Shown piece by piece: positions 1 through 8,496 of a stretch of 64,000 nucleotides of DNA. The notes below the pieces were generated by a model. The model did no database searches and was not told the DNA's origin. It saw only the letters and a list, made by a program, of their open reading frames with translations. Each line of letters begins with the position of its first letter. Within the stretch, counting starts at the first letter, position 1. The DNA is from Funiculus sociatus GB2-C1 (lineage in GTDB: Bacteria > Cyanobacteriota > Cyanobacteriia > Cyanobacteriales > FACHB-T130), in NCBI RefSeq assembly GCF_039962115.1, contig NZ_JAMPKJ010000023.1:24079-88078 (forward strand). The letters are read 5' to 3'. The position numbers and the translations under genes are program-made.

Positions 1-688
1 CGCTGACACCTGATTTTAGTCCCAACTGCTCTGCAAATGATTCCGTTGTTTGCTCTTGCGCTGCACTTTCCACAGCTTTTTTGATTAGTTCCAGAAATTC
101 CTTCGCCTCTTCTCCTAAAACTTCTTGAAGAGTTTGATAATAACTCCGAGGATAAACACCCTCTTGGCAACTAGAGAGATAAGCTGCGATCGCAACAGCT
201 AATGCCCCATATTCTGCTTTTGGATCGGTATGTGTAAGCCGGGTAGATGCCCTAACTAATTCGCGTAATTTTTGACTGTTATTTCCATAACAAACGCCAA
301 TAATTGCGCTTCTCATAGCAGGGCCATTTCCTGCGGAGAATACACCACTACGACTACTGGGAAATCCTAACCATAACTTTAAGATTGCTCTTAAAGTGGC
401 GTATCCGATACCAGCTGGCAAACCAAGTAACCAAAAACGCGATCGCATCGCCAGCTGATTCGTAAATATCTCCGTATCCCCAGCTGAAACTATTATGGCT
501 TGGGCGACCATGCAGGTATGCTCTGTGTCATCGGACACCATCCCCCTACCAAATAGAAATTTGTGTCCGTTGATTTCACGATAGATTCTGCGTTGCCTGC
601 ACTTTGACAAGCCTTCAAAAGGCAACCCGATGGCATCTCCAATCGCTGTTCCAAGTAAACAACCAATCGCAGAATCTGCTTTTTCCAA
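1..688 (-). CDS. ADP-ribosylglycohydrolase family protein (C-terminus beyond window)
   Basis: The frame is open without a stop from a probable TTG start at 688 to the window edge. It carries two hallmarks of the ARH/DraG family: GDAIGLPFEG near the N-terminus and SDDTEHT about 35 residues later, which supply metal-binding acidic residues. The family removes ADP-ribose from proteins or small molecules using two Mg ions. An in-frame TAG lies seven codons upstream and no ATG or GTG lies between, so TTG is the only plausible start visible. No nif or draT gene is nearby, so a nitrogenase-regulating role is not suggested. The target is unknown. The missing C-terminus would hold the second metal motif. 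Confidence 0.85.
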   Translation of the reverse strand, partial: MEKADSAIGCLLGTAIGDAIGLPFEGLSKCRQRRIYREINGHKFLFGRGMVSDDTEHTCMVAQAIIVSAGDTEIFTNQLAMRSRFWLLGLPAGIGYATLRAILKLWLGFPSSRSGVFSAGNGPAMRSAIIGVCYGNNSQKLRELVRASTRLTHTDPKAEYGALAVAIAAYLSSCQEGVYPRSYYQTLQEVLGEEAKEFLELIKKAVESAAQEQTTESFAEQLGLKSGVS

Positions 689-750
689 GGTTACTTCACT
701 GCTCTAAGGTTAACTCATAAAAGAACCTAATTGTAAATTACAAAAAAAAT

Positions 751-1233
751 TCAAACCCTTTGAAATTCCTCTTTAGCTTGCCGATATTTGGCTGCCTTCT
801 TAGCTAACACCTCTTTAGTAATTTCATTGTCTTCGTAATCCTTTTTAGCTAATTTATAATCCAGCTTTTTAAACTGATAATCTTGTTGCTTTAGCGTACC
901 CTCAACCGAGCTAAGCCAGTTAATAAACCCCAAATATTGAATTGACCAATCAGGATTTCCCGTCCCAGAAATTGCTTTATCTTCCAAAGCATTATTTAAC
1001 ACTCTGTTAGGGATAACGCGCATGGCATCCGAAGAAACCTTTTTATTAAGGGTATCTTTAACTGGTGCGTCAGAACTCACAGTTTTGAGCTGCAACTGAG
1101 TTACTTGAGTTGAAGTAGAACTGGGTTGCGCCTGCAAGGATTGTACAGGAGCAGCCCTCAGTATTCCAGCAACGGCGATGGAAATCATAAAACCACCAGC
1201 AGCGGCGGCAATTAAGGAAATATTATCTTTCAT
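751..1233 (-). CDS. Hypothetical membrane-anchored or secreted small protein (160 aa)
   Basis: The family is not recognised. The N-terminus has one hydrophobic segment (about residues 5-27), which could be a signal anchor or an uncleaved signal peptide. A Ser/Thr/Gln-rich linker follows. The C-terminal 50 residues are rich in Lys, Glu and Gln and likely helical. This layout suggests a short protein anchored in the membrane with a charged tail in the periplasm or on the thylakoid lumen side. It lies on the same strand as the ADP-ribosylglycohydrolase gene, 62 bp upstream of that start, so co-transcription is possible. Its reality rests on composition and frame length only. Confidence 0.6.
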   Translation of the reverse strand: MKDNISLIAAAAGGFMISIAVAGILRAAPVQSLQAQPSSTSTQVTQLQLKTVSSDAPVKDTLNKKVSSDAMRVIPNRVLNNALEDKAISGTGNPDWSIQYLGFINWLSSVEGTLKQQDYQFKKLDYKLAKKDYEDNEITKEVLAKKAAKYRQAKEEFQRV

Positions 1234-1262
1234 AACTCACAAAAGTTGTATTGTCAGAGTTC

Positions 1263-1345
1263 AGTGGTCAGGGGTCAGCGAACCGTTACGAATGACTGTT
1301 AGTGGCCAGTGGTTAGCAATCCGTTACGAATGACTAATGACCACT
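1263..1345. repeat. Small intergenic repeat with inverted ends
   Basis: An AGTGGTCA at 1263-1270 faces TGACCACT at 1338-1345. Between them the 15-mer CCGTTACGAATGACT occurs twice (1283-1297 and 1321-1335). The mix of direct and inverted repetition in a non-coding gap is typical of small dispersed elements in filamentous cyanobacteria. No coding potential is seen. Confidence 0.5.
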
Positions 1346-1358
1346 AAAATATTTGACT

Positions 1359-2255
1359 CTACTCAGGGGATTTTTGGTTCCAATTTTCTCTCCGCAATCG
1401 GGGATTGACAAACTCGCTCAACCCTTCTCCCAGTAGAGACAAGCCTACCACCATCAGCGTCATCGCCAAACCAGGGAACAAAGTTGTCCACCAAATGCCC
1501 GTAGGTAGAGCATCCAGAGCCTGACGTAGATCGTAGCCCCATTCTGGAACCTGATCGGCAAGTCCCAATCCGAGAAATCCCAAACTACCTAAAATCAAAA
1601 TTGCATCAGCAGCATTCAGGGTGAATAACACTGGTACGCTCTGAATCACGTTGAGAAACAGGTAGCGAGAGAGAACCGTCCAGGTGTCTGCTCCCATTGC
1701 TTGTGCAGCTTCTATGAACAGTTCATTTTTCACGCTGGCGGTGTGGTTGCGGACAACGCGATAATATTGAGGAATGTAAGATATGCTGAGCGCGATCGCT
1801 GCATTGAAAACCCCCCGCCCCACTACAAATGCCAGCGTCACTGACAGTAGCAATCCCGGCAAAGTATAAATTGTATCCATGAAAAACAGCAGCACCCGAT
1901 CTGGTCTGCCGCCCAAATAACCACTGACTAAGCCCAGTGGCACCCCAATGACAACACTTAAGAGGGTTGCCAAAATTACTACTTGCAACGCTGCTTGGCT
2001 ACCAAACAGTGTGCGCGAAAAAACATCGTAGCCTTGGCGACTCGTACCAAACCAATGACGTAACGAGGGCGGTTCGTGAATTGGGTTAGCCAGAGACTCC
2101 AGTGGATTTTGCAGCCATCCCCAAGCCTGAAACGCGGGAGCAAAAATAGCTGTCACCACGAAAATCAGCGTAATAACCAGCCCCACCCACATCATCTGCA
2201 TAGACAGACTGGGGCGACCAGATAAATGCAAAAATGGAAGTTTGGTAAGGGTCAT
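1359..2255 (-). CDS. ABC transporter permease, DppC/OppC type (peptide/nickel family)
   Basis: This is an inner-membrane permease of the oligopeptide/dipeptide/nickel family. An N-terminal membrane segment precedes a periplasmic stretch with the DppC-type phrase HWFGTSRQGYDVFSR. A five-to-six-helix BPD_transp_1 domain follows, with the EAA loop EAAQAMGADTWTVLSRYL that contacts the ATPase. The length (298 aa) fits the family. The frame could also open 15 codons upstream at 2300, but the residues from there are unlike homologues and neither start has a clear ribosome binding site, so the ATG at 2255 is preferred. No partner permease, ATPase or binding protein lies beside it. Cyanobacteria often scatter these genes. 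The substrate cannot be deduced. Confidence 0.85.
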   Translation of the reverse strand: MTLTKLPFLHLSGRPSLSMQMMWVGLVITLIFVVTAIFAPAFQAWGWLQNPLESLANPIHEPPSLRHWFGTSRQGYDVFSRTLFGSQAALQVVILATLLSVVIGVPLGLVSGYLGGRPDRVLLFFMDTIYTLPGLLLSVTLAFVVGRGVFNAAIALSISYIPQYYRVVRNHTASVKNELFIEAAQAMGADTWTVLSRYLFLNVIQSVPVLFTLNAADAILILGSLGFLGLGLADQVPEWGYDLRQALDALPTGIWWTTLFPGLAMTLMVVGLSLLGEGLSEFVNPRLRRENWNQKSPE

Positions 2256-2406
2256 AGGCTTCTGTTCAACTTGGCACATCAACGCCCTGAGGCTACACAA
2301 AAGAAGTTATACCAATTTGCCCTACAATGCTAACTATTTGCTCCCGCCAATAGAGCTAAAAAAGGAAAGAACAGAATTTGTTGTCTGACACTGGAAAAAT
2401 GTTATT

Positions 2407-2458
2407 AGCCCGCGAAGGCGGGCTTTGTTTGTGTAGCCGCGACTTGAGTCGTCAGGCT
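2407..2458 (-). terminator. Double hairpin at the 3' end of ntrC-type thioredoxin reductase gene
   Basis: AGCCCGC at 2407-2413 pairs with GCGGGCT at 2418-2424. A second stem runs from TAGCC (2434-2438) to GGCTA (2454-2458), with an inner CGAC/GTCG pair, and overlaps the stop codon of the thioredoxin reductase gene. On the minus strand the GC-rich stem lies just after the stop. The block resembles a dispersed cyanobacterial intergenic repeat and probably ends transcription. Confidence 0.5.
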
Positions 2459-3839
2459 ACATATATTGTTCAATCATTTGACGAAACTGGCTCTTTTGCT
2501 TAACGCCCTTCATTTCGCCCACTAATTCCTTATTTTTGAAGAATTGCACCGTGGGCGTTCCGGTAACACCAGCATTCTCGGCAATTTCTCTATCTTCCGC
2601 GATGTCAATCTCGACAAAGTGAATTTTGCCATCGAACTCATCCACCACCTTATTTAAAATCGGCTTCAGAGTGTGACAAGGGCCGCAGTTGGGAGAAACG
2701 TATTTCACCATCAGCAGGCGATCGCTATCATGATACAACTTCCGCAGCGCATAGCCACCCTCATGCCGCGTCGCTTGCGAGTTAAACGCCTTCTCTGGAT
2801 TCAGTTCAGCTACGTTATCCCCAGGCGCATCTCCTGGCGTATCCGCGTCTTCAGACGTGTGTATCTGCTGACGGTACTCCTGAATCAAACCATTAACAGA
2901 AAGCCACCGTTCCGCCAACATCGCCGCCATACAGCCAGTACCAGCAGCAGTAATCGCCTGACGAAACTCATGATCCTGAACATCGCCAGCAGCAAAAACG
3001 CCCTCAACGCTGGTTTCCACAGAACCTGGTTTCGTCACAACGTAACCAACCTCATCCAGTTCCAACTGTCCTTGGAATAGAGATGTGTTCGGCTTATGTC
3101 CAATCGCGTAGAATAAACCCTTAACAGGTAAAATGCTCTCTTCTCCAGTCTTAGTATTCTGGAGTTTGATACCCGTCATGCGATCGTTTTCACCGACAAC
3201 ATCCACAGGCTGACTATTCCAGTGAACCGTAATTTTGGGGTTATTCAAAACCCGATCCTGCATCGCCTTACTTGCCCGCATCTTCTCTGTGCGTACTAAC
3301 ATATGAACGCGAGATCCATACTTAGTCAAGTAAACCGATTCTTCCGCCGCCGAGTCGCCACCCCCAATCACAGCCAGTTCCGCACCGTGGAAAATCGGTG
3401 TCGCACCATCACAGATAGCACAAGCCGAAATTCCCCGACTCCAAAATTCATGCTCGCTAGGCAATCCCAAGCGTTTCGCCGTCGCCCCAGTAGCAATTAC
3501 AATACTATGAGTTCTAACTTCCCGTTCCTCAGAACGCACAGTAAAAGGACGTTGACTCAAATCCACCGCGATCGCATCCTCAGTGTATAACTCAGCCCCC
3601 CAACGCTCAGCCTGAGCCTTCATCCGATCCATCAACTCCGGCCCAGTAATCCCCTGCGGAAACCCCGGAAAGTTCTCCACCTCCGTCGTTGTCATCAACT
3701 GTCCCCCAGGTAGCCCCCCAGCTTGAAAGCCTTCAAACACAACGGGTTTCAGATTCGCCCGCGCCGCATAGATAGCAGCAGTATACCCCGCAGGGCCAGA
3801 GCCGATAATCACTAAGTTCTCTACTGTTGTGTTGGTCAT
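2457..3839 (-). CDS. ntrC: NADPH-dependent thioredoxin reductase C (NTRC): reductase-thioredoxin fusion
   Basis: This 460-residue enzyme fuses an FAD/NADPH thioredoxin reductase (about 1-320) to a thioredoxin domain (about 355-460). It passes electrons from NADPH to its own thioredoxin and then to 2-Cys peroxiredoxins and other targets. Visible motifs are the FAD fold [16 protein letters not shown], the redox pair CAIC (Cys140/Cys143), the NADPH fold [10 protein letters not shown] and the thioredoxin site CGPC (Cys385/Cys388). The linker carries an acidic, Asp/Pro-rich stretch near 335-345. The fusion is known from cyanobacteria and plastids, plus a few bacteria. The symbol here means NTRC, not the nitrogen regulator NtrC. 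All catalytic cysteines are present. Confidence 0.96.
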   Translation of the reverse strand: MTNTTVENLVIIGSGPAGYTAAIYAARANLKPVVFEGFQAGGLPGGQLMTTTEVENFPGFPQGITGPELMDRMKAQAERWGAELYTEDAIAVDLSQRPFTVRSEEREVRTHSIVIATGATAKRLGLPSEHEFWSRGISACAICDGATPIFHGAELAVIGGGDSAAEESVYLTKYGSRVHMLVRTEKMRASKAMQDRVLNNPKITVHWNSQPVDVVGENDRMTGIKLQNTKTGEESILPVKGLFYAIGHKPNTSLFQGQLELDEVGYVVTKPGSVETSVEGVFAAGDVQDHEFRQAITAAGTGCMAAMLAERWLSVNGLIQEYRQQIHTSEDADTPGDAPGDNVAELNPEKAFNSQATRHEGGYALRKLYHDSDRLLMVKYVSPNCGPCHTLKPILNKVVDEFDGKIHFVEIDIAEDREIAENAGVTGTPTVQFFKNKELVGEMKGVKQKSQFRQMIEQYM

Positions 3840-4032
3840 GGCAATTATACAAACTCATAACGACTACGTTTTATTTTATTATAACTAGGTGAACAGGCGA
3901 TCGCCAGAAACTTTCCCCGGAGAGTATATTTTTGTCCTACGAAAGGGAACAATTGAAGGGCAGTGCTGGCATAAACTAGATTTTGGCCCAGTTCCCAGAC
4001 TGACAAAAACTCAGCATCAGGAGACATTCATA

Positions 4033-5364
4033 ATGAACGACCAGGCATCGGAGTTATTAGAAAAAATTCGTCAGCAATTTGACTTTGGCCCCTATCCCAG
4101 AATTGCGGTAGACAAATCTCCTAAAGATGACGCTAACTTGCTCTTTATTCATAATTTAGTAACACCTTACTATTTAAGAAACCAAAAAATTATAGATACT
4201 GAAGGAAAATTAATTTTAGATGCAGGTTGTGGCACTGGCTATAAATCCCTAACTTTAGCAGAAGCAAATCCAGGCGCAAAAATAGTTGGTATTGATATAT
4301 CAGAAGAGTCAGTAAAGCTAGCACGCCAACGCCTAAAACATCATGGAATAGAAAATGCGGAGTTTCACGTTCTCTCCATTTATGACTTACCAAACCTAGG
4401 GCTTGAATTTGATTACATCAATTGCGATGAACTTCTTTATTTATTTCCCGATATATCTGTAGGCTTAGCAGCTATGAAGTCTGTCCTAAAGCCAAAGGGA
4501 ATCATTCGCAGCAATCTGCACAGTTTACTACAAAGATTGAACCTGTTTCGTGCTCAAGAACTTTTCAAAATGATGGGTCTAATGGATAGTAACCCAGAGG
4601 ACATGGAGATCGAAATTGCATTAGAAACCATGAAGGCTTTAAAGGACGGTGTTTATCTTAAAGCTCAGATTTGGAATTCTAACTATGAAGGACAAGATGG
4701 GAAAGAGACAGTTTTGATGAACTATCTATTCCAAGGTGATAAAGGTTACACTGTACCCGATTTGTTCACGGCATTGAGGGCGAGCGATTTAGAATTTATC
4801 AACATGGTGTATTGGCGGTATTGGGACTTAATAGATTTATTCAAAGACCCAGATAACTTGCCTGCCTTTTGGGGTATGAGTTTACCAGAACTTTCTATGG
4901 AAGAACGGTTACATCTGTATGAACTCCTACACCCAGTTCATCGGTTGTTAGACTTCTGGTGCGCTCATCCTGGTGAGGCAGACTCCTTCACACCAGTTGC
5001 TCGGTGGGAGTTATCTGACTGGCAAGCAGCGAAAGTACATCTACATCCTCAGCTAAGAACCCCTCAGGTAAAAGAAGAGCTGCTCAAGTGCCTAGCTGAA
5101 CAAAAACCCTATGAAATTAGCCGTCATGTCAGCGTCCCAGTTCTGACTCCGGTGCAGATAGAAAGCAGTGTGGCAACTTGCCTGCTACCCCTGTGGGAAG
5201 GGTCAAAGCCTTTCATGTCCTTAGTGGAACGCTGGTTCAAGGTTAGACCGCTAAACCCTGTAACCTTGGAACCCGTGACAGAAATGGAAGCTTTAGACCA
5301 AGTAAAACAACTTTTAAGCAAGCTAGAAGTATTTCTATATGTGCTTTTAGAGCGCTCGGCTTGA
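4033..5364 (+). CDS. Class I SAM-dependent methyltransferase with C-terminal extension, beside pilA
   Basis: Residues about 55-170 form a Rossmann methyltransferase: motif I is LILDAGCGTGYKSLTLAE, the acidic motif II is IVGIDISEES, and FDYINCDELLYLF is the post-motif strand. The remaining 270 residues are conserved-looking but carry no motif I know. The ATG at 4033 has AGGAG 10-15 bases upstream; the frame is open further but that part is not protein-like. It is followed 120 bp later by the type IV pilin gene on the same strand. A methyltransferase gene beside pilA also occurs in Synechocystis, as I recall. The methyl acceptor is unknown; a pilus-linked sugar or the pilin itself is an inference from position. 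Confidence 0.85.
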   Translation: MNDQASELLEKIRQQFDFGPYPRIAVDKSPKDDANLLFIHNLVTPYYLRNQKIIDTEGKLILDAGCGTGYKSLTLAEANPGAKIVGIDISEESVKLARQRLKHHGIENAEFHVLSIYDLPNLGLEFDYINCDELLYLFPDISVGLAAMKSVLKPKGIIRSNLHSLLQRLNLFRAQELFKMMGLMDSNPEDMEIEIALETMKALKDGVYLKAQIWNSNYEGQDGKETVLMNYLFQGDKGYTVPDLFTALRASDLEFINMVYWRYWDLIDLFKDPDNLPAFWGMSLPELSMEERLHLYELLHPVHRLLDFWCAHPGEADSFTPVARWELSDWQAAKVHLHPQLRTPQVKEELLKCLAEQKPYEISRHVSVPVLTPVQIESSVATCLLPLWEGSKPFMSLVERWFKVRPLNPVTLEPVTEMEALDQVKQLLSKLEVFLYVLLERSA

Positions 5365-5484
5365 AACCTCTGCATGGCTGAAAAAATTTTTTTGGCAAAG
5401 ATGATATGAAATTGAGCGGAAGTGGGTAAGTTAACTCCAGCAGATACAAGTCAAGCATTCCCCACCTCAAGGAGACATTTACTC

Positions 5485-6069
5485 ATGAAGACCGAACTGA
5501 AAGCCAAGTTCCTGCAACACCTGAACCAGAAAAAGCAGGAGGAAGGTTTTACCCTAATTGAACTATTGGTTGTTATCATTATCATCGGTATTCTGGCTGC
5601 TATTGCTCTGCCTTCCTTCCTCAACCAGGCAAACAAAGCGCGGGAATCTGAAGCCAAGTCAATTGTAGGTTCAATGAACCGAGCTCAACAAGCCTTTTAT
5701 TTGGAAAATCAAGATTTTGTAGGACAAGCCGACTTCACTCGCTTAGGTCTTGGCATTGCCAAAACAACTAGCAATTACAGCTATGTTATTGACGGTGGCG
5801 CTGCTACTAATGATACTGCTGTGACGAACCAAGCCCAGCCAGTGAAAGGCAACCAAGCTCCGGTAAGAGCTTATATTGGTGGTGTGGCTGTTGGAACGCA
5901 AGGTGTTGGTGGTGAAGCAACCACTTTGGCATCACTGTGTCAAGCTGTCGATCCTCCTATCAAATCCGGTGCTGCTGTAAATGGTGCCCAAAAACCAGGA
6001 TTTAGTGCCAATGCTGTACCAGACTGCAAAGCTGGCACAACTGGTGGTAAATATGACGCGATCAAGTAG
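5485..6069 (+). CDS. pilA: Type IV major pilin, PilA-like
   Basis: This is a prepilin with a 26-residue basic leader that ends in Gly. Cleavage by PilD before FTLIELLVVIIIIGILAAIA leaves an N-terminal Phe with Glu at position 5, as in classical pilins. The hydrophobic N-terminal helix continues into ANKARESEAKSIVGSMNRAQ, the motif shared by cyanobacterial PilA proteins. Two C-terminal cysteines (SLCQ and PDCK) could form the D-region disulfide. The ATG at 5485 follows AAGGAG. The globular part is rich in Gly, Ala, Thr, Asn and Ser, suitable for O-glycosylation. Neighbours are a methyltransferase upstream and a SPINDLY-type glycosyltransferase downstream. It would assemble into pili for twitching, DNA uptake or surface attachment. 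Confidence 0.93.
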   Translation: MKTELKAKFLQHLNQKKQEEGFTLIELLVVIIIIGILAAIALPSFLNQANKARESEAKSIVGSMNRAQQAFYLENQDFVGQADFTRLGLGIAKTTSNYSYVIDGGAATNDTAVTNQAQPVKGNQAPVRAYIGGVAVGTQGVGGEATTLASLCQAVDPPIKSGAAVNGAQKPGFSANAVPDCKAGTTGGKYDAIK

Positions 6070-6125
6070 GAAAAAGTCTCGGCTAGCTGAGGTAATTTTG
6101 CTAGAGTAGTGTTAAAAACTTTACC

Positions 6126-6153
6126 AAAGTGGGTAGAAGCATCTACTCACTTT
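6126..6153 (+). terminator. Hairpin between pilA and the glycosyltransferase gene
   Basis: Twelve base pairs (one G-U) join 6126-6137 to 6142-6153 around the loop AGCA, followed by TCTTCC. It lies 57 bp past the pilA stop and 80 bp before the next gene. It may end or attenuate pilA transcription, giving a high pilin and low transferase ratio; this is inference. Confidence 0.5.
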
Positions 6154-6233
6154 CTTCCATTGAATTAGAAAAACATCTTGCATTAGCAGTATTTGGCCGG
6201 TAAGGCAGATTTTATTAAGAAAGGGAACGGTCT

Positions 6234-8486
6234 ATGAATGCTGATGGTGCTTTTATGGATTTAATTAATTGGGAAACCCAAGCCTATCAATATCTCATTC
6301 AAGGAGACTATAGCAAAGCTGCAAATTTATACGAACAGGCAATTGAAGCTCAACCTTGTGTTAAATCCAACTACTGGTATTTAGGATTACTGTTGCTACT
6401 ACAGGCGCAAGAGGTAGAAGCACAGACAACTTGGTGGTTAGGAATGGCAGACGGGGAACCGGAAGAAATCGAACAGTGGACAACCGAAATAGGACAGATT
6501 TTGCGAACAGAAGCCGAGCGGCGCGAGTTACTAGGTGACTATAACGTTGCTTGGGTAATTCGTCAATATCTGCGGGAAATCAGCCTTGATGCTATTAATA
6601 AAGATGCTATTAATAATTTGTTAATGATTATTGATTTAGCAATTAAGTTGGAGAAGTTTACTGGAGAAGAGATAACTCAACTAGAAATCATTCAAATTCT
6701 TCAGTCAGAGCAAGAGGTAGCACTTAATCAAGACTTACTGCTACAGGTAATAAAAAATATTTTAAACACTACGCCTCTAGAGCCATCGGTGCCAGAATTT
6801 GTTGAAGCTTGCCTACCTTATGTTACCAATGCTGAAACTTTCATCGATTTATTGATGGCTTTTGCGCGTAACCTAGGATATTTTGAAGGGCATCTAGACC
6901 TAGCAATACGCTTTGCGGAACTATCCCTATGTCTAGATGCTAATAATATAGAAACGCTACGACATCTAGCCTGTTTTTATCAAAATTCTCGGAAATACGA
7001 ACAGGGTATAGAAACTGCAAAACAATGCTATCTTTTAGCACAGAAGCTGACGGATAAAATTTCTGCTAATCACATGGTTATACGAGGATTGATGAGTGCC
7101 GGTGGTTATTGGGAAAAAGCACTTTCTGCGTTCCAACACCAGCTATCATTGTTGTCATCATTGAGTGAGAAAGAGTACATTGTTATTGATCGCAACTCTA
7201 CCCTTCGGCTATTTACAGCCACCTTTTTTCAACCTTATTTTAGAGATAGTTTAAAAAGCAATCGATTAATTCAAAACCGAGTAGCTCACATCTGTCAATC
7301 TGTCATTCAAATTTATGCTAAGGAACAAGTAGAAAGATATAGTAAAAGACCACTTCCCAAACAGAAAGGAGGGGCTTCTAGAGAAGTCCTCAAAATTGGC
7401 TATATATCTTCTTGCCTAAGAACACATTCTGTTGGCTGGCTGGCTAGATGGTTGTTTAAGTATCACGCTCACAGCAAGTTTCAAGTCCATGCCTATTTTG
7501 TAAGCTACCCTTCTCAAACATGCGACATACTCCAAGAATGGTATGCCGAACAAGCGGATATAGCGCATAAAATGTCAGGTTATAGCTATGATATTGCTGA
7601 ACAGATTTATCAGGATGAAATTGATATTTTAATTGATATTGATAGCATCACTTTAGATACTACGTGTGAGGTGATGGCGCTAAAACCTGCCCCTGTTCAA
7701 GTTACCTGGTTGGGTTGGGATGCTTCAGGGATACCTGCGATTGATTACTTTATTGCCGATCCCTATGTTCTACCAGAATCAGCGGAGGATTACTACACAG
7801 AAAAAATCTGGCGCTTGCCCCAAACGTATGTAGCAGTAGATGGTTTTGAAGTGGGCGTACCAACTTTACGTCGAGATAATCTGGATATTCCTAGTGATGC
7901 AGTGGTGTATCTCACTGCCCAGAAGGGATACAAGCGGCATCCTCATACCACGCGGCTGCAAATGAAGATTATTAAAGAAGTGCCGAATAGTTACTTCTTA
8001 ATTAAAGGTTTAGCTAATCAAGAATCAATAAAAAATTTTGTAACTCAGATTGCACAAGAGGAAGGTATGGATTGTTCACGCCTGCGATTCCTTGAGGAGG
8101 TTTCATCAGAAGCAGTTCACCGTGCCAACTTGGGTATTGCTGATGTGGTACTGGATACTTATCCTTACAACGGTGCCACTACTACTCTAGAAACCCTCTG
8201 GATGTGCATTCCCTTAGTAACGCGAGTTGGAGAGCAATTCTCTGCTCGTAACAGCTACGGCATGATGATGAATGCAGGTGTGACAGAAGGTATCGCCTGG
8301 ACTGATGAAGAATATGTCGAGTGGGGCGTTCGCTTAGGGAAAGATGCAGCCCTGCGGCAAAAAATTTCCTGGCAATTGCGGCAATCAAGACAAACGGCTC
8401 CTCTTTGGAACGCTAAACAGTTTACGAAGGAGATGGAAAAAGCTTACCAACAAATGTGGACAAATTATCTTGAAAACAATTGCTAA
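6234..8486 (+). CDS. TPR protein with C-terminal O-GlcNAc transferase domain (SPINDLY/GT41 type)
   Basis: The N-terminal half (about 1-340) has TPR-like helices, e.g. AYQYLIQGDYSKAANLYEQA. The C-terminal half (about 385-735) is a GT41/SPINDLY transferase: GYISSCLRTHSVGWLA carries the expected catalytic-type His, VQVTWLGWDASGIPAIDYF and DTYPYNGATTTLETLWM are the donor-binding signatures, and RVGEQFSARNSYGMMM follows. GT41 enzymes move GlcNAc or another sugar from a nucleotide donor to Ser/Thr hydroxyls on proteins. At 750 residues it is typical for bacterial members. Its gene lies 165 bp after pilA on the same strand, so the pilin is the obvious candidate acceptor (inference). A second ATG eight codons in (6255) is an alternative start. 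Confidence 0.88.
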   Translation: MNADGAFMDLINWETQAYQYLIQGDYSKAANLYEQAIEAQPCVKSNYWYLGLLLLLQAQEVEAQTTWWLGMADGEPEEIEQWTTEIGQILRTEAERRELLGDYNVAWVIRQYLREISLDAINKDAINNLLMIIDLAIKLEKFTGEEITQLEIIQILQSEQEVALNQDLLLQVIKNILNTTPLEPSVPEFVEACLPYVTNAETFIDLLMAFARNLGYFEGHLDLAIRFAELSLCLDANNIETLRHLACFYQNSRKYEQGIETAKQCYLLAQKLTDKISANHMVIRGLMSAGGYWEKALSAFQHQLSLLSSLSEKEYIVIDRNSTLRLFTATFFQPYFRDSLKSNRLIQNRVAHICQSVIQIYAKEQVERYSKRPLPKQKGGASREVLKIGYISSCLRTHSVGWLARWLFKYHAHSKFQVHAYFVSYPSQTCDILQEWYAEQADIAHKMSGYSYDIAEQIYQDEIDILIDIDSITLDTTCEVMALKPAPVQVTWLGWDASGIPAIDYFIADPYVLPESAEDYYTEKIWRLPQTYVAVDGFEVGVPTLRRDNLDIPSDAVVYLTAQKGYKRHPHTTRLQMKIIKEVPNSYFLIKGLANQESIKNFVTQIAQEEGMDCSRLRFLEEVSSEAVHRANLGIADVVLDTYPYNGATTTLETLWMCIPLVTRVGEQFSARNSYGMMMNAGVTEGIAWTDEEYVEWGVRLGKDAALRQKISWQLRQSRQTAPLWNAKQFTKEMEKAYQQMWTNYLENNC

Positions 8487-8496
8487 CAGTTGGTTT

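Noticed and set aside
1..688. DraG (nitrogenase-reactivating) function for the ADP-ribosylglycohydrolase
   Set aside because: No nif, draT or glnB-like gene is nearby, and the family is widely used for other targets.
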